A stretch of 44,743 bases of DNA, from positions 1 through 44,743 of the forward strand of contig NZ_JAJAQC010000056.1 in the NCBI RefSeq assembly GCF_027604915.1, read 5' to 3'. This DNA is from Streptomonospora mangrovi. GTDB lineage: Bacteria; Actinomycetota; Actinomycetes; Streptosporangiales; Streptosporangiaceae. The position numbers and the translations under genes are program-made. The notes beneath the pieces are model-generated. The model ran no database searches. It saw nothing but the letters and a program-made list of their open reading frames with translations, and was not told where the DNA came from. Position 1 is the first letter of the stretch. Every line of letters begins with the position of its first letter. Positions 26,403 to 35,642 of the stretch are shown one piece after another.

Positions 26403-29168
26403 GTGGCGATGACAGAAGAGACCCCCGGTCAGAACGGCCCGTCCCCGGCGCAGGCGGCGCCGTCCGATTGCGGACGCCTGCTGCTGCTCGACGGCCACTC
26501 CATGGCGTTCCGCGCGTTCTTCGCCCTGCCGGTCGACAAGTTCACCACCGGCACGGGCCAGTCCACCAACGCCATCTACGGCTTCACCTCGATGCTGATC
26601 AAGCTGCTGCGCGACGAGCGGCCCACCCACATCGCGGTCGCCTGGGACCTCTCCGGACCCACCTTCCGCGACGAGATCTACACCGACTACAAGGCCGGGC
26701 GCGCCGACACCCCCCAGGAGTTCCCCTCCCAGGTGGAGTTCGTGCAGGAACTGCTGAAGCTCGTGGGCATCACCAGCGTCTCCGCCCCCGGCTACGAGGC
26801 CGACGACGTCATCGCCACGCTCGCCGCCCGCGGCCGCGAAGAGGGCATGGAGGTCCTCATCGCCTCCGGCGACCGCGACGCCTTCCAACTGGTCGACCGC
26901 ACCTGCACCGTGCTCTACCCCGGCAAGAGCATCTCCGACCTCACCCGCATGACCCCCGAACGGGTCGAGGAGAAGTACGGCGTCCCGCCCGAGCGCTACC
27001 GCGACCTCGCCGCGCTCGTCGGCGAGAAGGCCGACAACCTCCCCGGCGTCCCCGGCGTGGGCCCCAAGACCGCCGCCAAGTGGATCACCAAGTACGGCTC
27101 CCTTGAGGAACTGGTCGCCCACGCCGACGAGGTCACCGGCAAGGCCGGCCAGAACTTCCGCGACCACCTCGACCAGGTGCTGCGCAACCAGCAGCTCAAC
27201 CGCCTCGACCCCGACGTCGAGCTGGAGGCGGGCGTCCACGACCTCACCCTGGGCGAGGCCGACCGCTCCGGCGTCAACGACCTCTTCGACAACCTGGAGT
27301 TCGCCTCCACCCTGCGCGACCGCCTCTTCTCCGTGCTCGGCGAGGCCGAGCAGACCGCCGGCCCCGCCGCCGTCGCCGAGGAGTTCAGCGTCGACCTCAC
27401 CACCGCCGAACCCGGCGCCGTGGCCGCCTGGCTGGAGCGGCACGCCTCCTCCGGCGCCCGCTGCGGCCTGGCCCTGGCCGGCACCTGGGGCGCCGGCACC
27501 GGCGAACTCACCGGCCTGGCCGTCGCCGCCCCCGACGGCCCCGCCCTGCACGCCGACCCCGCCGCCCTGGGCGCCGACGACGAATCCGCGCTCGCCGCCT
27601 GGCTGGCCGACCCCCGCTTCCCCAAGGCCCTGCACGACTCCAAGGGCCCGCTGCTGGCCCTGTGGGCGCGCGGCTGGGAACTCCGCGGCCTCACCAGCGA
27701 CACCGCGCTCGCCGCCTACCTCGTGCAGCCCGGCGGGCGCCGGTTCGAGCTGGGCGACCTCTGCCGCCGCTTCCTCAACCGCGAACTCACCGAGCAGCAG
27801 GCCGACGGCGGCCAGCTCGCCCTCGACCTCGGCGACGCCGAGGCCGACTCCCGCGCCGCCGAGCGCCTGGCCCTGGCCGTGCGCGCCCGCGCCACCCTCG
27901 ACCTCGCCGCCGGGCTGGACTCCGACCTCGACAAGCGCGGCGGCGCCGCCCTCCTGCGCGACGTCGAACTCCCGCTCGTGCGGGTGCTGGCCGGCATGGA
28001 GCGCACCGGCATCGCCGCCGACCGCGCCTACCTCGACTCCCTCGAGGAGGAGTTCGCCGCCGCCGTGCGCCAGGCCGTCGCCGAGGCCCACCGCGTGGTC
28101 GGCCGCGAGTTCAACCTCGGCTCGCCCAAGCAGCTCCAGCAGATCCTCTTCACCGAGCTGGACCTCCCCAAGACCAAGCGCATCAAGACCGGCTACACCA
28201 CCGACGCCGACGCCCTCGCCTGGCTGGCCGCCCGCACCGACAACGAACTCCCGGTCATCCTGCTGCGCCACCGCGACCAGACCCGGCTGCGCACCACCGT
28301 CGAGGGGCTCGTCAAGACCATCGCCGCCGACGGCCGCATCCACACCACCTACAACCAGACCGTGGCCGCCACCGGCCGCCTCAGCTCGGTCGAACCCAAC
28401 CTCCAGAACATCCCCGTGCGCACCGACGCCGGGCGCCGCATCCGCCGCGCCTTCATGGTGGGCGAGGGCTACCAGCACCTGCTCACCGCCGACTACAGCC
28501 AGATCGAGCTGCGCATCATGGCGCACCTGTCCGAGGACACCGCCCTCATCGAGGCGTTCCAGACCGGGCACGACTTCCACGCCGAGATCGCCGCCCGCGT
28601 CTTCGGTACCGACGTCACCGAGGTCGACTCCGAGGCCCGGGCGCGCATCAAGGCCATGAACTACGGCCTGGCCTACGGCCTGAGCGAGTACGGCCTCTCC
28701 CAGCAGTTGGGCATCACCCCCAAGGAGGCCAAGGCCCTCATGGACGACTTCTTCGTCCAGTTCGGCGGGGTGCGCGACTACCTCCAGGCGGTCGTCGACC
28801 GCGCCCGGCGCGACGGCTACACCGAGACCATGCTGGGCCGCCGCCGCTACCTCCCCGACCTCACCAGCGACAACCGCCAGCGGCGCGACATGGCCGAGCG
28901 CATGGCCCTCAACGCCCCCATCCAGGGCTCGGCCGCCGACATCATCAAGGTCGCCATGCTCGACGTCGACACCGCCCTGCGCGAGGCCGGCCACCGCTCC
29001 CGGATGCTCCTCCAGGTCCACGACGAACTCGTCCTGGAGGTCGCCGCCGACGAACTCGACCCCGTGCGAAAACTGGTGTCGGACAAGATGGCCGGCGCCT
29101 ATCCTCTCCGTGTGCCGCTGGCGGTCTCCGTCGGCGTCGGCCGCGACTGGCACGACGCCGCGCATTGA
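26403..29168 (+). CDS. polA: DNA polymerase I
   Basis: 921 residues from the GTG at 26403. An N-terminal 5'-3' nuclease domain (about 1-310) shows LLLLDGHSMAFRAF, APGYEADDVIATLA, SGDRDAFQL and the helix-hairpin-helix NLPGVPGVGPKTA. The middle 3'-5' exonuclease-like domain (about 320-500) lacks the acidic DxE metal site, so proofreading is probably lost, as in many actinobacterial homologues. The polymerase domain shows motif A DYSQIELR, motif B RIKAMNYGLAYG and motif C QVHDELVLE. Role: Okazaki fragment processing and gap filling in excision repair, together with UvrB encoded downstream. Start evidence is the leaderless-type -10. Confidence 0.97.
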   Translation: MAMTEETPGQNGPSPAQAAPSDCGRLLLLDGHSMAFRAFFALPVDKFTTGTGQSTNAIYGFTSMLIKLLRDERPTHIAVAWDLSGPTFRDEIYTDYKAGRADTPQEFPSQVEFVQELLKLVGITSVSAPGYEADDVIATLAARGREEGMEVLIASGDRDAFQLVDRTCTVLYPGKSISDLTRMTPERVEEKYGVPPERYRDLAALVGEKADNLPGVPGVGPKTAAKWITKYGSLEELVAHADEVTGKAGQNFRDHLDQVLRNQQLNRLDPDVELEAGVHDLTLGEADRSGVNDLFDNLEFASTLRDRLFSVLGEAEQTAGPAAVAEEFSVDLTTAEPGAVAAWLERHASSGARCGLALAGTWGAGTGELTGLAVAAPDGPALHADPAALGADDESALAAWLADPRFPKALHDSKGPLLALWARGWELRGLTSDTALAAYLVQPGGRRFELGDLCRRFLNRELTEQQADGGQLALDLGDAEADSRAAERLALAVRARATLDLAAGLDSDLDKRGGAALLRDVELPLVRVLAGMERTGIAADRAYLDSLEEEFAAAVRQAVAEAHRVVGREFNLGSPKQLQQILFTELDLPKTKRIKTGYTTDADALAWLAARTDNELPVILLRHRDQTRLRTTVEGLVKTIAADGRIHTTYNQTVAATGRLSSVEPNLQNIPVRTDAGRRIRRAFMVGEGYQHLLTADYSQIELRIMAHLSEDTALIEAFQTGHDFHAEIAARVFGTDVTEVDSEARARIKAMNYGLAYGLSEYGLSQQLGITPKEAKALMDDFFVQFGGVRDYLQAVVDRARRDGYTETMLGRRRYLPDLTSDNRQRRDMAERMALNAPIQGSAADIIKVAMLDVDTALREAGHRSRMLLQVHDELVLEVAADELDPVRKLVSDKMAGAYPLRVPLAVSVGVGRDWHDAAH

Positions 29169-29290
29169 CCGGGAATTCCAGCTCCGCCCGGACCGCTGTA
29201 CTCCGGGAGCGCCCGGCCGCCGGCCGCGCGCGGCCGGCGGCACGCCATGACCACGACACACGCGCACGGACAACGGGGAGGGTGGGCACC

Positions 29291-29755
29291 ATGGCCAAGG
29301 AGGCCCGGCCGGTCGAGCGGCCCGAACCGCCGGACGCGGTGCGGACCTCCCCCCGCGTCCGGCTGATCGAGCAGGAGCTGGTCTGGCGGTTCTCCCGCTC
29401 CAGCGGACCCGGCGGCCAGCACGTCAACACCTCCGACACCCGCGTCTCGCTCTCCCTGGACCTCGCCACCACCCGGTCGCTGTCGGCCCAGGAGCGCGAA
29501 CGCGCCCTGCGCCGGCTGGCGGGCCGGTTGGTCGGCACCGTGTTCACCGTCACGGTCGAGGACTTCCGGTCCCAGGCGCGCAACCGCGACCTCGCCCGCG
29601 AACGGCTCGCGGCGCGGCTCGCGCTCGCCGCCCTCACCGACCCCCGGCCGCGGCGCGCCACCCGGCCCACGCGCGGCTCCACCGAGCGCCGGCTGGCCGC
29701 CAAGCGGCGGCGCTCCCAGGTCAAGCGGCTGCGCGGGCGCGGCGCCGACGACTGA
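29291..29755 (+). CDS. arfB: Peptidyl-tRNA hydrolase ArfB (ribosome rescue, GGQ domain)
   Basis: 154 residues. The start is ATG 29291 with GGGGAGGG about 9 nt upstream. A release-factor-like catalytic domain carries SSGPGGQHVNTSDTRV with GGQ at residues 41-43. The C-terminal tail is strongly basic (RRLAAKRRRSQVKRLRGR), as in E. coli ArfB/YaeJ, where the tail enters the empty mRNA channel of stalled ribosomes and GGQ hydrolyses the peptidyl-tRNA. The length fits (E. coli ArfB is 140). It lies 122 nt after polA with the same direction; co-transcription is possible. Confidence 0.93.
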   Translation: MAKEARPVERPEPPDAVRTSPRVRLIEQELVWRFSRSSGPGGQHVNTSDTRVSLSLDLATTRSLSAQERERALRRLAGRLVGTVFTVTVEDFRSQARNRDLARERLAARLALAALTDPRPRRATRPTRGSTERRLAAKRRRSQVKRLRGRGADD

Positions 29756-29926
29756 CCCCCGCCGGGCGCGCCCGCCGGCGTAGGCCCCCGGCGCCCCCCG
29801 GGGGCCGTGCCGGGGCCGCGCGGACGGGCGCCCCCCGGCGCCGGAACCGACCCCGTTCCGACCTCGCGCCGGAGGGGGGTAAGATCACGCGGATGCGCGA
29901 AAGCCGGTTTGTCGGCGGTATTCCGA
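29756..29926. other. Spacer between arfB and the rpsA promoter
   Basis: Part of the 442-base arfB-rpsA gap. It has short CCCCGG/CCGGGG inverted repeats soon after the arfB stop (about 29785-29820) that may terminate arfB transcription. No gene is seen. Confidence 0.4.
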
Positions 29927-29955
29927 TTGACCTGGCCGCCCCCGTCTCATATTGT
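29927..29955 (+). promoter_or_regulatory. rpsA promoter
   Basis: TTGACC (29927-29932), an exact 17-nt spacer, and TATTGT (29950-29955). This is the best vegetative-type promoter in the window. The predicted start near 29962 lies about 236 nt before the rpsA ATG. Confidence 0.75.
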
Positions 29956-29961
29956 GGCTAG

Positions 29962-30197
29962 AGCGTTGTGGACTCGCGTGCGCAACTCGACCTCGGAGAT
30001 CGTGCCGGTGTGACAGCCAGATCGCATACTCGACCCCCGGGCTTCGGGTCGGCACCGCGGTCCGCCGGCACCTCGGCGGGTCACCGACCGGATCCGGGCC
30101 TTCGGCTCGGGCCGCTCGTCCCCGGAGTGGCGGCGGAGCCGCACGAGCCCGCGGCGCACCCTTTCTGCCAATGTCCGTATCCGGAGTCCACCCACAC
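29962..30197 (+). promoter_or_regulatory. Long structured rpsA leader
   Basis: About 236 nt from the predicted transcription start to the ATG with no convincing reading frame. Small hairpins can form, for example CGACCC...GGGTCG around 30030-30051 and CCGCC...GGCGG around 30061-30079. The Shine-Dalgarno sequence is poor (GGAG 11 nt before the ATG). In E. coli S1 represses its own mRNA through a structured, SD-poor leader; a similar control here is inferred. Confidence 0.45.
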
Positions 30198-31679
30198 ATG
30201 ACGAGCAGCACCGAGGTAACCTCGACACCCCAGGTAGCGGTCAACGACATCGGGTCCGAGGAAGCCTTCCTCGCAGCGATCGACGAGACCATCAAGTACT
30301 TCAACGACGGTGACATTGTCGAAGGCACCATCGTGAAGGTCGATCGAGACGAGGTCTTGCTCGATATCGGCTACAAGACCGAGGGTGTTATCCCGTCCCG
30401 GGAACTGTCGATCAAGCACGACGTCGACCCAGGCGAGGTCGTGTCCGTCGGCGACCACGTCGAGGCCCTCGTCCTCCAGAAGGAGGACAAGGAAGGCCGC
30501 CTCATCCTGTCCAAGAAGCGCGCCCAGTACGAGCGCGCCTGGGGCACGATCGAGAAGATCAAGGAAGAGGACGGCGTTGTCACCGGCACCGTGATCGAGG
30601 TCGTCAAGGGCGGCCTGATCCTCGACATCGGACTCCGGGGCTTCCTTCCGGCCTCCCTGGTCGAGATGCGCCGCGTGCGCGACCTCCAGCCCTACGTCGG
30701 TCGCGAGCTCGAGGCCAAGATCATCGAGCTCGACAAGAACCGCAACAACGTCGTGCTGTCGCGGCGCGCCTGGCTGGAGCAGACCCAGTCCGAGGTCCGC
30801 CAGACCTTCCTCAACACCCTCCAGAAGGGCCAGATCCGCAAGGGCGTGGTCTCCTCCATCGTCAACTTCGGCGCCTTCGTCGACCTCGGCGGTGTGGACG
30901 GCCTCGTGCACGTCTCGGAGCTGTCCTGGAAGCACATCGACCACCCCAGCGAGGTCGTGGAGGTCGGCCAGGAGGTCACCGTCGAGGTCCTCGACGTCGA
31001 CATGGAGCGCGAGCGCGTCTCCCTGTCCCTCAAGGCCACCCAGGAAGACCCCTGGCAGCAGTTCGCCCGCACGCACCAGATCGGCCAGGTCGTGCCCGGC
31101 AAGGTCACCAAGCTGGTCCCCTTCGGCGCCTTCGTCCGCGTCGAGGAGGGCATCGAGGGCCTGGTGCACATCTCGGAGCTGGCCGAGCGCCACGTCGAGA
31201 TCCCCGAGCAGGTCGTCCAGGTCGGCACCGAGATCTTCGTCAAGATCATCGACATCGACCTCGACCGCCGGCGCATCAGCCTCTCGCTGAAGCAGGCCAA
31301 CGAGAGCGTGTCGCCCGACCAGGTCGACTTCGACCCCACGCTCTACGGCATGGCGGCCGACTACGACGAGCAGGGCAACTACAAGTACCCCGAGGGCTTC
31401 GACCCCGAAAGCGGCGAGTGGCTCGAGGGCTTCGAGGCCCAGCGCGACGAGTGGGAGCGCCAGTACGCCCTGGCGCAGGCCCGCTTCGAGGCGCACCGCA
31501 AGCAGGTCGAGGAGGCCCAGGCCGCCGAGGCCGAGGCCGCGGCCGAGCCGGCCTACGAGGGCGAGCCCGCCCCCGCGCCCAGCTCCGGCGGCGAGTCCGA
31601 GTCCGGCGGCGGCGCGCTGGCCTCCGACGAAGCCCTCGCGGCGCTCCGCGAGAAGCTCGCGGGCGGCTCCGACAGCTAG
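30198..31679 (+). CDS. rpsA: 30S ribosomal protein S1
   Basis: 493 residues, the four-domain actinobacterial form (E. coli S1 has six domains and 557). S1 RNA-binding domains are visible at about 38-107 (IVEGTIVKVDRDEVLLDIGYKTEG), 125-190 (GTVIEVVKGGLILDIGLRGFLPASL), 208-280 (GVVSSIVNFGAFVDLGGVDGLVHVSEL) and 295-367 (GKVTKLVPFGAFVRVEEGIEGLVHISEL). An acidic, Ala/Glu/Ser-rich tail ends in the conserved ALASDEALAALREKLAGG. It binds mRNA for translation initiation. The ATG at 30198 agrees with the conserved MTSST start. A UUCG-capped terminator follows. Confidence 0.98.
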   Translation: MTSSTEVTSTPQVAVNDIGSEEAFLAAIDETIKYFNDGDIVEGTIVKVDRDEVLLDIGYKTEGVIPSRELSIKHDVDPGEVVSVGDHVEALVLQKEDKEGRLILSKKRAQYERAWGTIEKIKEEDGVVTGTVIEVVKGGLILDIGLRGFLPASLVEMRRVRDLQPYVGRELEAKIIELDKNRNNVVLSRRAWLEQTQSEVRQTFLNTLQKGQIRKGVVSSIVNFGAFVDLGGVDGLVHVSELSWKHIDHPSEVVEVGQEVTVEVLDVDMERERVSLSLKATQEDPWQQFARTHQIGQVVPGKVTKLVPFGAFVRVEEGIEGLVHISELAERHVEIPEQVVQVGTEIFVKIIDIDLDRRRISLSLKQANESVSPDQVDFDPTLYGMAADYDEQGNYKYPEGFDPESGEWLEGFEAQRDEWERQYALAQARFEAHRKQVEEAQAAEAEAAAEPAYEGEPAPAPSSGGESESGGGALASDEALAALREKLAGGSDS

Positions 31680-31715
31680 TCCGCCGCTGCTCGGTCGCGC
31701 ACCGCGCGAATCGCC

Positions 31716-31746
31716 AGGGCCGCTCCCGTTCGCGGGGGCGGCCCTT
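31716..31746 (+). terminator. rpsA terminator
   Basis: A 13-bp stem (31716-31728 with 31733-31745, one T-G wobble) is capped by a TTCG tetraloop and followed by T. It lies 36 nt after the rpsA stop. Confidence 0.85.
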
Positions 31747-31791
31747 CGCTATGATCGCCGCAGCCGCGCACGCAGCACGAGGGGAGCCGAG

Positions 31792-32307
31792 ATGAGCCCG
31801 CCGCCCGGCCTCGCGATCGAGGACGCCGTCGCCGAGGACGCGGGCGAGCTCTGGACCCTCCAGCGCGCGGCCTTCGTCGACGAGGCCCAAGCCTACGGCG
31901 ATCCGTTCATCCTGCCGCTCACCGAGTCCCTCGACCAGGTCCGCCGCTTCGGCGGGTCCGGGGGAGTGCTGCTCAAGGCGGTGCTGGAGGGGCGCATCGT
32001 GGGCGCGGTCCGCGGCCGGGCCGCCGAGGGCGTCGCCCTGGTCAGCAAGCTGTGCGTGGCCCCCGACCTGCGCCGCCGCGGCATCGCCCGCGCGTTGATG
32101 ACCGCGCTGGAGGACCGCATCACCGCGGCGTTCCCCGCCGTCACCGGGTTCGCCATCGCCACCGGCCACGACAGCGCGGCCAACCTGCGGTTCTACCGCG
32201 GCCTGGGCTACCACGAGACCCACCGCGAGCGCCTGGCCGACCACCTGACCATGGTCCATCTGCGCAAGCCCGTACCCGGCCGCGGCACCGCGGCCCAGAC
32301 CGCCTGA
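31792..32307 (+). CDS. GNAT family N-acetyltransferase
   Basis: 171 residues. The ATG has GAGGGGAG upstream, and TATGAT at about 31751 is a possible -10. The acetyl-CoA site is seen in VSKLCVAPDLRRRGIARALMTALE (about 83-106; RRRGIA is the Q/RxxGxG/A signature). AANLRFYRGLGYHETHRE (about 129-146) is the C-terminal GNAT motif. The acceptor substrate is unknown. It lies 9 nt ahead of coaE in the same direction, so the two are probably co-transcribed after the rpsA terminator. Confidence 0.9.
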   Translation: MSPPPGLAIEDAVAEDAGELWTLQRAAFVDEAQAYGDPFILPLTESLDQVRRFGGSGGVLLKAVLEGRIVGAVRGRAAEGVALVSKLCVAPDLRRRGIARALMTALEDRITAAFPAVTGFAIATGHDSAANLRFYRGLGYHETHRERLADHLTMVHLRKPVPGRGTAAQTA

Positions 32308-32316
32308 GGGGCCGCC

Positions 32317-32910
32317 GTGCTGCGCGTGGGACTCACCGGAGGCATCGGCTCGGGCAAGAGCGCGGTCGCCCGGCGGCTGGCCGACCACGGCGCGGTGGTG
32401 GTCGACGCCGACCAGATCGCCCGCGAGGTCGTGGAGCCCGGAACCCCCGGCCTGGCCGAGGTCGTCGCGGAGTTCGGCCCGGACATCCTCACCCCCGAGG
32501 GCCGCCTGGACCGCCCCCGGCTGGGCGAGATCGTGTTCTCCGACCCCGCACGCCTGGCCCGGCTCAACGCCATCGTGCACCCGCGCGTGGGCGCCCGCAC
32601 CGAGGAGCTGATGGCCGCGGCGCCCGCCGACGCGGTCGTGGTCTACGACGTCCCGCTGCTGGTCGAGAACGACCTCGGCGCGCTCTACGACGTGGTCGTG
32701 GTGGTCGACCTGCCCGAGGAGGAGCAGGTGGCGCGGGTGGTGGCCAACCGCGGCATGCCCGCCGAGCAGGTCCGCGCCCGCATCAAGGCCCAGGCCACCC
32801 GCGAGCGCCGCCGCGCCGCCGCCGACCTCGTCATCGACAACTCCGGCACCCCCGCCGACCTCGACCGACAGGTCGCCGAGCTGTGGGCCGACCTCAGCTC
32901 CCGCGCCTGA
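32317..32910 (+). CDS. coaE: Dephospho-CoA kinase
   Basis: 197 residues from GTG at 32317 (weak GGGG upstream; translation may be coupled to the GNAT gene 9 nt before). It phosphorylates the 3'-hydroxyl of dephospho-CoA, the last step of CoA synthesis. P-loop [11 protein letters not shown] (about 5-15), [30 protein letters not shown] and YDVPLLVEN are all in place. Some mycobacterial CoaE proteins carry an extra C-terminal domain; this one does not. The order rpsA-coaE-uvrB is common in actinobacteria. Confidence 0.96.
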   Translation: MLRVGLTGGIGSGKSAVARRLADHGAVVVDADQIAREVVEPGTPGLAEVVAEFGPDILTPEGRLDRPRLGEIVFSDPARLARLNAIVHPRVGARTEELMAAAPADAVVVYDVPLLVENDLGALYDVVVVVDLPEEEQVARVVANRGMPAEQVRARIKAQATRERRRAAADLVIDNSGTPADLDRQVAELWADLSSRA

Positions 32911-33005
32911 GCGGGTGGAACGGGGAATCCGCCGCGCGCGACCGGTGTTGTCCGACCCGGGCTATACCGTGGAAGGACCAGTGGTCCCGAGGGGAGTGAG
33001 GCAGC

Positions 33006-35096
33006 GTGCGGCCTGTCACCGACATCCAGCGCAAGATGGCGCCGTTCGAGGTCGTCTCGGAGATGACCCCCGCCGGCGACCAGCCGGCGGCCATCGCCGA
33101 ACTCACCCGCCGGGTGCGGGCCGGCGACCGCGACACCGTGCTGCTGGGCGCCACCGGCACCGGCAAGACCGCCACCGTGGCCTGGATGGTCGAGCAGCTC
33201 CAGCGCCCCACCCTGGTCATGCAGCCCAACAAGACCCTCGCCGCGCAGTTCGCCAACGAGCTGCGCGAGATGCTGCCCAACAACGCGGTCGAGTACTTCG
33301 TCTCCTACTACGACTACTACCAGCCCGAGGCGTACGTCCCCCAGACCGACACCTACATCGAGAAGGACTCCTCGATCAACGACGAGGTCGAGCGGCTGCG
33401 CCACTCGGCCACCAACTCCCTGCTGACCCGCCGCGACACCATCGTGGTCGCCTCGGTGTCGTGCATCTACGGCCTGGGCACCCCCCAGGAGTACGTCGAC
33501 CGCATGGCCGCCCTCGAGGTCGGCATGGAGATCGACCGCGACGACCTCCTGCGCCGGCTGGTGCAGATGCAGTACACCCGCAACGACATGGCGTTCACCC
33601 GGGGCACCTTCCGGGTGCGCGGCGACACCGTCGAGATCATCCCGGTCTACGAGGAACTCGCCATCCGCATCGAGATGTTCGGCGACGAGATCGAGCGGCT
33701 GCTCACCCTGCACCCCCTCACCGGCGAGGTGTTGGGCGAGGCCGACCACATGTACCTCTTCCCGGCCTCCCACTACGTCGCCGGCCCCGAGCGCATGGAG
33801 CGCGCCATCGCCGGCATCGAGGCCGAACTCGGCGAACGCCTCACCGAGATGGAGAACCAGGGCAAGCTGCTGGAGGCCCAGCGGCTGCGCATGCGCACCA
33901 CCTACGACCTCGAGATGCTGCGCCAGGTCGGCACCTGCTCGGGCATCGAGAACTACTCCCTGCACTTCGACGACCGCGCGCCCGGCAGCCCGCCCAACAC
34001 CCTCCTCGACTACTTCCCCGAGGACTTCCTGCTGGTCGTGGACGAGTCCCACGTCACCGTCCCGCAGATCGGCGGCATGTACGAAGGCGACGCCTCCCGC
34101 AAGCGCACCCTGGTCGACCACGGGTTCCGGCTGCCCTCGGCGCTGGACAACCGCCCGCTGAAGTGGGAGGAGTTCGTGGAGCGCATCGGGCAGACCGTCT
34201 ACCTGTCGGCCACGCCCGGCCCCTACGAGCTGCGCCAGAGCGGCGGCGACGTGGTGGAGCAGGTCATCCGCCCCACCGGCCTGGTCGACCCCGAGGTCGT
34301 GGTCAAGCCCACCGACGGCCAGATCGACGACCTCGTGCACGAGATCCGGCTGCGCGCCGAGCGCGACGAACGCGTGCTGGTCACCACCCTGACCAAGAAG
34401 ATGGCCGAGGACCTCACCGACTACTTCGCCGAACTGGGCATACGCGTGCGCTACCTGCACAGTGAGGTCGACACCCTGCGCCGGGTGGAGCTGCTGCGCG
34501 AGCTGCGCGTGGGCGAGTACGACGTCCTGGTGGGCATCAACCTGCTGCGCGAGGGCCTGGACCTCCCCGAGGTCTCCCTGGTGGCCATCCTCGACGCCGA
34601 CAAGGAGGGGTTCCTGCGCTCCTCCAGCGCGCTGATCCAGACCATCGGCCGCGCCGCCCGCAACGTCGCCGGGCAGGTGCACATGTACGCCGACAACATC
34701 ACCGACTCCATGCGCAACGCCCTGGACGAGACCAACCGGCGCCGCGCCAAGCAGTTGGCCTACAACGAGGAGCACGGGATCGACCCGCAGCCGCTGCGCA
34801 AGCGGATCGCCGACATCCTCGACTCCCTGGCGCGCGAGGACGTCGACACCGAGGAGCTGATCGGGTCGGGCTACCGCAGCCCCAAGGCGCCGGTCCCCGC
34901 CCTGGCCGGGCAGGAACGCTCCCAGGACGTCAGCGCCATGCCGCGCGCGGAGCTGGCCCAGCTCATCGAGCAGCTCGGCCAGCAGATGCACCAGGCCGCC
35001 GCCGACCTCCAGTTCGAGCTGGCCGCGCGGCTGCGCGACGAGATCAAGGAGCTGAAGCGCGAACTCCGCGGCATGGACGCCGCCGGGGTGAGCTGA
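33006..35096 (+). CDS. uvrB: Excinuclease ABC subunit B
   Basis: 696 residues from GTG 33006 with GGGGAGTGAGG upstream. It is the helicase-like damage-verification subunit of nucleotide excision repair. Walker [16 protein letters not shown] (about 44-58), beta-hairpin [17 protein letters not shown] (aromatic residues that clamp the damaged strand), DESHVT (Walker B), helicase motifs V-VI ending [10 protein letters not shown], and a C-terminal UVR coiled-coil ([20 protein letters not shown], about 648-683) that contacts UvrC. No LexA-type SOS box was recognised upstream. TATACC (32963-32968) is a possible -10. Confidence 0.98.
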   Translation: MRPVTDIQRKMAPFEVVSEMTPAGDQPAAIAELTRRVRAGDRDTVLLGATGTGKTATVAWMVEQLQRPTLVMQPNKTLAAQFANELREMLPNNAVEYFVSYYDYYQPEAYVPQTDTYIEKDSSINDEVERLRHSATNSLLTRRDTIVVASVSCIYGLGTPQEYVDRMAALEVGMEIDRDDLLRRLVQMQYTRNDMAFTRGTFRVRGDTVEIIPVYEELAIRIEMFGDEIERLLTLHPLTGEVLGEADHMYLFPASHYVAGPERMERAIAGIEAELGERLTEMENQGKLLEAQRLRMRTTYDLEMLRQVGTCSGIENYSLHFDDRAPGSPPNTLLDYFPEDFLLVVDESHVTVPQIGGMYEGDASRKRTLVDHGFRLPSALDNRPLKWEEFVERIGQTVYLSATPGPYELRQSGGDVVEQVIRPTGLVDPEVVVKPTDGQIDDLVHEIRLRAERDERVLVTTLTKKMAEDLTDYFAELGIRVRYLHSEVDTLRRVELLRELRVGEYDVLVGINLLREGLDLPEVSLVAILDADKEGFLRSSSALIQTIGRAARNVAGQVHMYADNITDSMRNALDETNRRRAKQLAYNEEHGIDPQPLRKRIADILDSLAREDVDTEELIGSGYRSPKAPVPALAGQERSQDVSAMPRAELAQLIEQLGQQMHQAAADLQFELAARLRDEIKELKRELRGMDAAGVS

Positions 35097-35114
35097 CGCT
35101 GCGTCATCGCGGCG

Positions 35115-35146
35115 GCGGGGCCGGGGCGCGTGCGCCCCGGCCCCGC
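35115..35146 (+). terminator. uvrB terminator
   Basis: GCGGGGCCGGGGC and GCCCCGGCCCCGC form a perfect 13-bp stem with a 6-nt loop, 18 nt after the uvrB stop. Confidence 0.8.
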
Positions 35147-35642
35147 TCGCGTGTTTGCGCCGCGCGCCCGGGCCGGTAGAGTACTCCGTTCTGCTCTCCC
35201 CGGCGGCGCCGCGCTGAAGTGCGGAAATGACGAAATCGGCCGTCGAATGACACGGAGCGTGAATTCCGTCGGCCAATGGTTACGCTGCGCCGTTCGCCCT
35301 GGACCCGGCCTGCGAATGCATGTGCCGACGCGGCGTGCGTTTGCCGAGTTCGGCCGCGTCCTCGCATTTCAGCGGCTGTTGCGCGGTGCCGGACCCGCGT
35401 GGTGGCAGGCGTTGCCGATCGGCTACCGTAGGGCGCACGAGGCGTTGTCGCGGATGAAATTGCATGGCGACAATTTCAAAACGATCCGGGTAATTCTCGC
35501 CGGGTCGGCGGGCGAATGCGGGCCGGAGGCGCTACGGTCTTTGTGTCCGTGTTGCAACGGTATGTGACCGCTGAAAGACCCCCGGCACGCCGCGCCGGCG
35601 GGTCGAAGGCAGGTATGCGGTATGCGCGGCCAGGGAGGTGGG
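35147..35642. other. Compositionally odd gap, no confirmed gene; one weak ORF candidate
   Basis: About 500 bases clearly less GC-rich than the genes around them. A plus-strand frame could start at ATG 35247 and stop at 35567 (106 codons). It uses rare codons (TTA, GTA, CTA, several TTG), lacks a ribosome binding site and resembles no family I know. An inverted repeat GAAATTG/CAATTTC (35456-35462, 35471-35477, 8-nt loop) lies inside. It may be a decayed or foreign gene, a non-coding RNA, or plain spacer. Confidence 0.3.

Noticed and set aside
25677-29273. 1198-codon antisense frame across polA
   Set aside because: Gly/Val/Glu-rich repeat-like translation without domains, opposite DNA polymerase I; composition artefact.
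32911-33005. LexA/SOS box upstream of uvrB
   Set aside because: No GAAC-n4-GTTC type palindrome is visible in the gap.
32685-35276. 863-codon antisense frame across uvrB
   Set aside because: Same artefact pattern, opposite a complete uvrB.
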